Origin: CAYONQ01 sp964405375
GTDB lineage: Bacteria; Planctomycetota; Phycisphaerae; Sedimentisphaerales; Anaerobacaceae
Direction of reading: 5' to 3'
Assembly (NCBI GenBank): GCA_964405375.1
Contig: CAYONQ010000089.1
Span: forward strand, 1-9,651
DNA length: 9,651 nucleotides
Shown here: positions 5,252-9,651 of the stretch, one piece after another
How positions within the stretch are numbered: position 1 is the stretch's first letter
Layout of the letters: every line of letters begins with the position of its first letter
Notes under the pieces: generated by a model
Database searches by the model: none
What the model saw: the letters and a program-made list of their open reading frames with translations, nothing else
Told to the model about the DNA's origin: nothing
Made by a program: the position numbers and the translations under genes

Positions 5252-6811
5252 ATGGCTAAAAATATAGATATACACTTAAAGACCCACGGAGCGCAGCAGA
5301 CGAAACAGCAGCTCGACGGCGTTGCGCAAGGTGCCCAAAGAACAGGCGGCTCTGTCGAGAAGATGGGGGCAAAGGCAAAGACCGGCTCTGGCTGGATTAA
5401 GACGGCCCTGGGCCATCTTGTAGGCCCGCTGGGCTTTGCGGCGATAGCCGCTGTAGTAGCCAGGGCAGCGGTAAAAGTAGCAAAGTTTTTCGATGATGTT
5501 AAAAGGCGTTCTGACGAGGCCGTCAAGGACGTTCAGAATATACGAGCGGCATATCTGGATTTGTTTGAAGCGCTTGACGCCTTTGAGGAAAAACAACGGC
5601 GGGCCGTTACTATGGCTACGAATCGGCTTTTACAGGAGACCCGCGTTTCACAAGAGATAGGAATCCCGGTTGTCAACGCCTATACTCGACAATTTGCAGG
5701 GGCAGTCGAAGCCGGTCAGATTACACAAGAGCAATACAACCAGGGCCTAAAAGGGATGCTTGGCTATGCGGAAAGGCACGGTGGAGAAGCAACGGCGGAC
5801 CTTGTAACACTGATGCGTGGCTTGGGGATGATGACACCGGAACAACAGGGTGCTTTTCGCCGACAGATTGCCGCCGGAGCTTCTGCATCCGGCCTTACTG
5901 ATGCTGAACTAATTGCTGCTTTAGGTAGGGGGATGCCTACGATAAAGGCAATGGGGTGGACCCCAGAGCAGGCGGTCGGGATTGTCGCAACACTTGCTAT
6001 GGGAGAAACCGGCAGGAAAAGGGCGTCACTTCCAGCGACAACGCTTCAAGGGCTACTCGTGCCACAGCTTTCAAACGTTGAGAAGCTTGGCATATCAGCA
6101 GAAATCGCACAGGACCCGCAAAAGCTTCTCGCACAGCTTACAACAATGCAGGGGACGATGGACCAGAAGGCATTTACGCAGATGCTGACACAAATTTATG
6201 GTGCCGAAGCCGCTGCCGGTGTCTTTAAATTAATAACTACTCCGAGACGAGGTATTACTACTGCCCTTACTCAGGCAGCAGGTGCGGCGGGTGCGGCCGC
6301 AGAAGTAGCAGAGGAAGCGGCAAGCAGAGGGACGCTCGAAAGAAGGGATGCGGCAGCAAAGGCAGCAGCCAGAGCGGTTGAATTAGAGCTGTCAATAGCC
6401 GAATCGTATATGGAAGACGTCCGAGAGATAGGCATGGCCAAACAAAAGCGGCTTGGCATAACCGAACCTGGCCGTCAGGCGGTGCGAGAGTTTTTTACTA
6501 TTGGTGCCGCCGCAGAGGCAGAAGAAGCTGCGTTTCGGGGATGGTATGACAGCTTGACCTTTGAGGAAAAAAGACAAATCCTGAGCGAATATCCGTCTCC
6601 GACTGTAGAGCCACGCGGCGGCCTGACCCAAATGGAACGGTTTGCGAACATCTGGCGAAAAATGCCGCCAGGACAAAAATACGAGGAACTGGTGGGCGGC
6701 TCTATAATCAGCAATGTTCATTATGACCACAGCACACATTATTACCCTGTCGTCGGAGGCAAAGAGGAAAGGGATATCGGCCCGAGGAATCCTGACAGGA
6801 TAGTCCGCTGA
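5252..6811 (+). CDS. Short phage tail tape-measure-like protein
   Basis: The 519-residue protein begins with the style of tape-measure N-termini (KNIDIHLKTHGAQQTKQQLDG; residues 4-24), then a hydrophobic stretch (about 53-79, VGPLGFAAIAAVVARAA). Residues about 140-330 resemble the conserved tape-measure core (TP901-type): SASGLTDAELIAALGRGMP (211-229), IKAMGWTPEQAVGIVATLAM (231-250), ASLPATTLQGLLVPQL (258-273) and MLTQIYGAEAAAGVFKLI (311-328). An Ala-rich helical region follows (338-380). The C-terminus (SNVHYDHSTHYYPVVGG, 487-503) resembles natural tape-measure ends, so it does not look truncated. At about 0.15 nm per residue it would set a tail of at most about 80 nm. ATG 5252 has GAAGG 8 bp upstream. 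It directly follows the capsid gene; connector, tail-tube and chaperone genes normally found between are missing. An internal scaffold-like or cargo role cannot be excluded. Confidence 0.78.
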   Translation: MAKNIDIHLKTHGAQQTKQQLDGVAQGAQRTGGSVEKMGAKAKTGSGWIKTALGHLVGPLGFAAIAAVVARAAVKVAKFFDDVKRRSDEAVKDVQNIRAAYLDLFEALDAFEEKQRRAVTMATNRLLQETRVSQEIGIPVVNAYTRQFAGAVEAGQITQEQYNQGLKGMLGYAERHGGEATADLVTLMRGLGMMTPEQQGAFRRQIAAGASASGLTDAELIAALGRGMPTIKAMGWTPEQAVGIVATLAMGETGRKRASLPATTLQGLLVPQLSNVEKLGISAEIAQDPQKLLAQLTTMQGTMDQKAFTQMLTQIYGAEAAAGVFKLITTPRRGITTALTQAAGAAGAAAEVAEEAASRGTLERRDAAAKAAARAVELELSIAESYMEDVREIGMAKQKRLGITEPGRQAVREFFTIGAAAEAEEAAFRGWYDSLTFEEKRQILSEYPSPTVEPRGGLTQMERFANIWRKMPPGQKYEELVGGSIISNVHYDHSTHYYPVVGGKEERDIGPRNPDRIVR

Positions 6812-6834
6812 AACTGTGTTTGTAACGTGTTTAA

Positions 6835-7674
6835 ATGGGTAATAACTATGATGTAAAATATACTAAACTGTTTAGTCCTGGAGAGGAATTTAAAGAGTGT
6901 TGTAGGTGTAAAGAGGTAAAGAACAAAAATGAATTTTATAAACATAAGCGGAGTCGTGATGGCTTATCTGCTTGGTGTAAGGATTGTGAGCGAGCCGCCA
7001 AGCAGAGATATGCTGAATCTCCTAAACGAAAAGTTACAGAAAAACGCTGCAATAAGTGTAAAGAAGTAAAACCTGCAAATGCTTTTAATCGGGACCGGCA
7101 TAATAGCTGTGGACTAACGAGTTGGTGTAAAGAATGTCAAGCAAAGGTACGGAAAAAACGCATAAAGCTGGATACGCATCTGCCAGAACAAAAGCGATGT
7201 TACCGGTGCGGCGTGATAAAACTACAGCAGGATTTCTACAAGGACCCTGCTCGTCCTGATGGGCTAACGAACGAATGTAAGCAATGCCGAAAAATTATGG
7301 ATGCTGTGTCTTATGTTAAAAAACAATTTAGAAAAACTATTGAGCCAAAATTATCTCTTGCCGTTAATGGCTGGGACCAGGCAGGGGATGTGTTACGAGA
7401 AATGGCAGAACTACAGGTGGCAGTTGAAAAAGAGAAAAATAAGGTAAAAAAAATAGTCGAAACAATAAAGGCCGATGCCGCAGACGCTGTCGTCTCTTTA
7501 GCGGCCAGACAATTTCGACTTCAACAAGCGATTGAGTATTTCGTAAAAAGGAATCGCAGCGGCTGCAAAAGAATAGAGAGGCACTTCCGCTTTGGGACCA
7601 TCTATTATTATCGTAACAAGCTGGGTGTGAAGCTTGACGTTGCGACCGCCGAAGAAAATATAGGAAAGCCGTGA
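6835..7674 (+). CDS. Triple zinc-ribbon protein fused to a Mu Gam-like domain
   Basis: The 279-residue product has two parts. Residues 22-151 hold three tandem zinc ribbons, each CxxC-x22-CxxC: Cys22/25/48/51, 72/75/98/101, 122/125/148/151. The repeat period is exactly 50 residues, with a shared core 'K-CxxC--vK--nxFyk-----GLt-WCKeC'. Similar ribbons begin endonuclease VII and some HNH proteins, but no nuclease motif follows. Residues about 177-265 look like phage Mu Gam: a long antiparallel helical pair (LREMAELQVAVEKEKNKV ... LAARQFRLQQAIEYFVKRNR) then the strand pair FRFGTIYYYRNKLGVKLD, matching Gam's 'GxVxWRxxPPxVxI'. Gam proteins bind double-stranded DNA ends like Ku and block exonucleases. 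The usual Gam C-terminal segment is mostly missing. ATG 6835 has no ribosome-binding site. The gene is visibly more AT-rich than the structural genes. It likely binds DNA or DNA ends; the Gam assignment is from pattern reading. Confidence 0.75.
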   Translation: MGNNYDVKYTKLFSPGEEFKECCRCKEVKNKNEFYKHKRSRDGLSAWCKDCERAAKQRYAESPKRKVTEKRCNKCKEVKPANAFNRDRHNSCGLTSWCKECQAKVRKKRIKLDTHLPEQKRCYRCGVIKLQQDFYKDPARPDGLTNECKQCRKIMDAVSYVKKQFRKTIEPKLSLAVNGWDQAGDVLREMAELQVAVEKEKNKVKKIVETIKADAADAVVSLAARQFRLQQAIEYFVKRNRSGCKRIERHFRFGTIYYYRNKLGVKLDVATAEENIGKP

Positions 7675-8087
7675 ACAATCTGACTGCAAAAAACGTTACT
7701 TTGACTATTCTCCAGGTGCCGGCCTTGCTGGCCAAGCTGCTTATTGCTTATCTGGATTTATTGTTGACGAAGTGCCTGGCCAAATTAGCTAATCCACTTT
7801 CATTCCCTTTGCCGCGAACAGCAGAGGCCCCGCCGGACATTGAGTTGGTATTTAGCTTATTAGGCAAGTCCAGCCACTATATAGTATGTAAATTTTGTAG
7901 GGCGATTGAAGGCACAGAGGTTGGCCGTAAAGTAGTCAAGACGAACCCTAACCGCCACCTATACGCAGTGAGATTCCCCACGAAGGCCGAGTATTTAAGA
8001 CGTGTAGAGAATGTACTTGCCGAGATGAATCCCATAATACGTCAGCGCGTTCTAAGGAACGCAAAAACAGCATTAACATCTATGTAA
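7671..8087 (+). CDS. Unknown protein with hydrophobic N-terminus, coupled to the Gam-like gene
   Basis: The 138-residue product starts at GTG 7671, overlapping the stop of the preceding gene (GTGA), with AGGAAAG just upstream, so it should be translated by coupling. Residues 9-39 are long and hydrophobic (VTLTILQVPALLAKLLIAYL) and could be a membrane segment or an amphipathic helix with lysines at 22, 34 and 38. A proline-rich linker (42-55) leads to a basic C-terminal domain with KFCRAIEGTEVGRKVVK (74-90) and YAVRFPTKAEYLRRVENVL (98-116). I recognise no family. It is the last gene of the plus-strand run. The missing part of the Gam domain does not appear in it. Confidence 0.65.
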   Translation: MNNLTAKNVTLTILQVPALLAKLLIAYLDLLLTKCLAKLANPLSFPLPRTAEAPPDIELVFSLLGKSSHYIVCKFCRAIEGTEVGRKVVKTNPNRHLYAVRFPTKAEYLRRVENVLAEMNPIIRQRVLRNAKTALTSM

Positions 8088-8090
8088 GCA

Positions 8091-8145
8091 ACCGCACATA
8101 TTGCCTATTTTAAATCAAATTAGGTAATATAGCTGCGGTGGTTTT
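8091..8145 (+). terminator. Terminator-like nested hairpin at the end of the operon
   Basis: ACCGCA (8091-8096) pairs with TGCGGT (8134-8139), and inside it ATATTGCCTA (8098-8107) pairs with TAGGTAATAT (8121-8130) with one G:U. GGTTTT follows (8140-8145). It begins three bases after the stop codon of the last gene, so it probably ends the plus-strand transcript. Confidence 0.55.
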
Positions 8146-8182
8146 GTGCGCTCCACTTGTTTTGACTGTTAAAATAGGCAAT
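8100..8182. repeat. Perfect 14-bp inverted repeat spanning the terminator
   Basis: ATTGCCTATTTTAA (8100-8113) is the exact reverse complement of 8169-8182. The left arm is shared with the terminator hairpin at 8098-8130, so the two folds compete. Neither arm recurs elsewhere in the window that I can see, so an attachment-site role is unproved. Confidence 0.6.
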
Positions 8183-8568
8183 TTAAGTTTGTGCCATCTT
8201 TAAATAATTTTCGCCATTTTGAGTGATAAACTACATTCGTGGCTACATTTCTCTGCGATCCCTGCGCACTCTGCGGTTAAAATTCGTCTCTCTTTTTCTC
8301 ATTTTTTCTCTCTTTTTCCCAAAAACGTACCTATTTTTCTCCATTTTTCTCTTTTTTTTGCATTTTTTCTCTCTTTTTCTTCATTTTTCTCCATTTTTTT
8401 CCTGCCTATCTTGCCCAAACCACCCAAACTTACCCCTCAACCCTCATTTTTAACCCAAAAACCCACATCCCACTTTAAAATAAACCCCAAAAATCGGTGT
8501 TTTTTAAAAATTCCCGACTTTTAAAAACTTAAATACTATCCACCAACCGCTATTTCACTCTCCACGAT
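8183..8568. other. Gene-free region with degenerate repeat and T/C-rich tract
   Basis: About 8232-8285 resembles the left-edge repeat block ('attcgtggct', 'ctctgcgatccctgcgcactctgcggtta'). About 8286-8402 is nearly pure pyrimidine, with an exact 19-bp internal direct repeat (CATTTTTTCTCTCTTTTTC at 8300-8318 and 8361-8379) and a second repeat ATTTTTCTCCATTTTT (8333-8348, 8383-8398). The overlapping ORFs at 8219-8524 and 8223-8453 only reflect this composition (Phe/Leu/Ser runs). The inverted 22-bp repeat lies at 8441-8462. Confidence 0.6.
8441..8462 (-). repeat. 22-bp intergenic repeat, copy 3 (inverted)
   Basis: Read on the minus strand it begins GTTTTTGGGTT and continues AAAAATGAGGG. It matches copies 1 and 2 (621-642 and 700-721) at 21 and about 20 of 22 positions. 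It lies on the far side of the island, in opposite orientation. Confidence 0.6.
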
Positions 8569-8769
8569 TCACGTATTTCTGTTTGGAATGATGAAGTGCT
8601 CCGGCACGGTGAACTGCGAGCATAGAAGCAGAACCTCTTTTCCGACCTGTTCGATGGCTGATTCGTTATCGATGTTTTCAACAACCTTATTTATGAAGTC
8701 GGCCATGTGGCGAAGATGCCTATTTGATTGCGAGAATAGGTGGCAAAACGGCGGCCTCGAAAGCTGTCG
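8569..8769 (-). pseudogene. Probable C-terminal relic of serine hydroxymethyltransferase
   Basis: On the minus strand the frame is open from just after a TGA at 8770-8772 to a TGA at 8569-8571. From residue MADF (8706 leftwards) it encodes MADFINKVVENIDNESA followed by VGKEVLLLCSQFTVPEH. This has the shape of the last about 40 residues of GlyA-type enzymes: 'm..iA.fI..vl.n..de..i..v..eV..Lc..FpvP'. Upstream codons up to the TGA do not resemble the enzyme's 'GIRxGTPAxTTRG' motif, although IRILTTA can be read in another frame at about 8762-8782. The rest of the gene is absent from the window. I take it as a decayed fragment of a chromosomal gene; a short unrelated coding sequence is possible. 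Confidence 0.4.
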
Positions 8770-8771
8770 TC

Positions 8772-8947
8772 AGGATTCTAATGGCTTGTTGCTGTGAGCA
8801 AAATAATCTTCCCTTCGATACGGACATAACCAATGTTGCTGTGCTGTCAAGATTATGCTGGCGAGTATGAAGGTTATGATTGCTAAATGTTGTCTCTGTA
8901 CTCTAAACGAAATGATGAAAAATACGTTTATAAATAGGCATAACGGT
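8772..8947. other. Non-coding stretch between glyA-like relic and beta-helix terminator
   Basis: No supported gene is present. On the minus strand a frame encodes a hydrophobic run (HLAIITFILASIILTAQQHW) but has no start codon and ends at a stop, so I do not call it. It may be further debris of the region that contained the glyA-like fragment. Confidence 0.4.
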
Positions 8948-8985
8948 CAAAAAGAAGCGTGGCGGTCAAAAAGACCGCCACGCTT
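8948..8985 (-). terminator. Strong intrinsic terminator for the beta-helix gene
   Basis: AAGCGTGGCGGTC (8955-8967) pairs perfectly over 13 bp with 8973-8985 across a 5-nt loop. Read on the minus strand the stem is followed by CTTTTTG, giving a T-run after the hairpin. It lies 60 bp after the beta-helix stop codon. The element CGGTCAAAAAGA occurs twice in it (8944-8955 and 8963-8974). Confidence 0.85.
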
Positions 8986-9045
8986 AACTTTTACAAGGCC
9001 GGCTGCCAAATTACAACTGGCGTCCGCGCCTTTATGCAAGTCGAA

Positions 9046-9651
9046 TTACGAACCCAACGGGTCCACATCAACGGTGCCGTCGACGTCATATTGCTCAACG
9101 TCGCTGACAGTAGAGTGGTCCCAGTAGTTGTACTCGGCCTTTATGCCGCTGCCTGTATTGTTCTGCACGTCATACGCCGAATTGCCTGTGCTGGCATTGC
9201 CGCCGGGGCTGGCAGCGCTGCTGCCGTCAATACTGACGCTGCCGCCGCCGAGGTCAGCCAGGGCGCTGCCGTCAACCGAGACACCATCTGCGCTATAGCC
9301 GGTGATAGTATTGTGCTCGAGGCGAGCTTTCGCATTCTCATAAATGTAGGCGCCAAAGTTGTTGCCGTTGCTGAACGTGTTGTGCCGGATGATGGCGTCG
9401 ACATAGCCGTAAACCCGGATACCACGCTGGGAATTGTTCACGCTGTTTTCCTCAAAGTAAACGAGGTGGCCGGGGCTGCCGCCGCTGAATCTCGGGCCGG
9501 TAGAGGTATTCAAAGTGCCGCCAAAGCCACAGTGCCTTATCACATACTCACCGGATGAGCCGGTGCAGCGAATCGGCTGTCGGCTGTCTGTGGTGCTGAT
9601 GTTCCTGAACACGCCGCGGCCGCCGTTGTTGACCATAACCGCCTTGTCCTC
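9046..9651 (-). CDS. Right-handed parallel beta-helix protein, C-terminal part (runs off the window)
   Basis: The frame is open from the right edge to TAA at 9046-9048, about 201 codons. The start codon lies outside; the Met at 9636 is internal because EDKAV precedes it in frame. The sequence repeats short strands with Asn/Gly turns, as in beta-helix (PbH1/NosD-like) proteins: GEYVIRHCGFGG, HLVYFEENSVNNSQRGIRVYG, AIIRHNTFSNGNNFGAYIY, ARLEHNTITGYSADGV, AYDVQNNTGSGIKAEYNYW. It ends with the common closing motif NYWDHS ... YDVDGTVDVDPLG. Such proteins are usually secreted or surface-exposed and often bind or degrade polysaccharide, but no catalytic residues can be assigned from this part. The strong terminator at 8948-8985 ends its transcript. 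It is unrelated to the island and marks host chromosome. The long plus-strand ORF 8959-9558 is its antisense shadow. Confidence 0.88.
   Translation of the reverse strand, partial: EDKAVMVNNGGRGVFRNISTTDSRQPIRCTGSSGEYVIRHCGFGGTLNTSTGPRFSGGSPGHLVYFEENSVNNSQRGIRVYGYVDAIIRHNTFSNGNNFGAYIYENAKARLEHNTITGYSADGVSVDGSALADLGGGSVSIDGSSAASPGGNASTGNSAYDVQNNTGSGIKAEYNYWDHSTVSDVEQYDVDGTVDVDPLGS

Noticed and set aside
4981..5526. 181-codon minus-strand ORF opposite the capsid end and tape-measure start
   Set aside because: Antisense shadow of two well-supported genes, spanning their intergenic hairpin.
8100..8182. Attachment (att) core at the 14-bp inverted repeat
   Set aside because: No matching copy found at the left end and no integrase or tRNA gene in the window.
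8286..8402. CRISPR-like direct repeats in the T/C tract
   Set aside because: Only two copies of each, low complexity, no unique spacers and no cas genes.
8219..8524. Two overlapping plus-strand ORFs of 101 and 76 codons
   Set aside because: They translate the T/C-rich tract into Phe/Leu/Ser/Pro runs; composition artefact.
8959..9558. 199-codon plus-strand ORF rich in Ala and Val
   Set aside because: It is antisense to the beta-helix gene, overlaps that gene's terminator, and its Ala/Val-rich product is the mirror of Asn/Gly/Ser-rich codons on the other strand.

Overview
The window looks like a stretch of bacterial chromosome carrying a compact, phage-derived island. The host cannot be named with certainty. 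The intergenic DNA carries degenerate 'TTCGTGTCTTCGTGG / CCGTGAAATCCGCGGTTA / CTCTGCGATCCCTGCGCACTCTGCGG' motifs, and the right edge has a secreted-type parallel beta-helix protein. Both would fit an environmental Planctomycetota-like genome (for example Phycisphaerae), but this is a weak inference from style only.

Layout. Positions 1-825 are gene-free, with a strong hairpin at the left edge, the degenerate repeats, and two copies of a 22-bp intergenic repeat. A divergent regulatory switch follows: an XRE-type repressor on the minus strand (826-1344) faces a small ribbon-helix-helix protein on the plus strand (from 1384). They share only about 40 bp, which contain three GGTTA/TAACC half-sites. 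From there to 8087 every supported gene is on the plus strand: a possible small ORF (1615), a MuA/terminase-small-like HTH protein (1849-2355), two small unknowns (2447, 2670), an HK97-type prohead protease (2999-3781), an HK97-fold major capsid protein (3991-5175), a short tape-measure-like protein (5252-6811), a protein joining three tandem zinc ribbons to a Mu Gam-like domain (6835-7674), and a translationally coupled unknown (7671-8087). A structured terminator region follows.

The central oddity is what is missing. A tailed-phage morphogenesis module normally has large terminase and portal before the protease, and head-tail connectors and tail tube between capsid and tape measure. Here those places are only about 310 and 76 bp long, yet the protease, capsid and tape-measure ORFs are full-length and carry the family hallmark residues. 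Integrase, DDE transposase, replication and lysis genes are not seen either. The island may be a prophage collapsed by internal deletions, a satellite that uses a helper's packaging machinery, or a domesticated capsid system. The sequence alone cannot decide. The capsid gene sits between two hairpin/T-run structures, so its expression may be set separately from that of its neighbours.

Right of the island (8088-8568) lie nested inverted repeats, another copy of the degenerate repeat, a 120-bp T/C-rich tract and an inverted copy of the 22-bp intergenic repeat. Then come what looks like a C-terminal relic of serine hydroxymethyltransferase (minus strand, 8569-8769), a perfect 13-bp terminator hairpin, and the 3' part of a beta-helix protein gene that enters from beyond the right edge on the minus strand.
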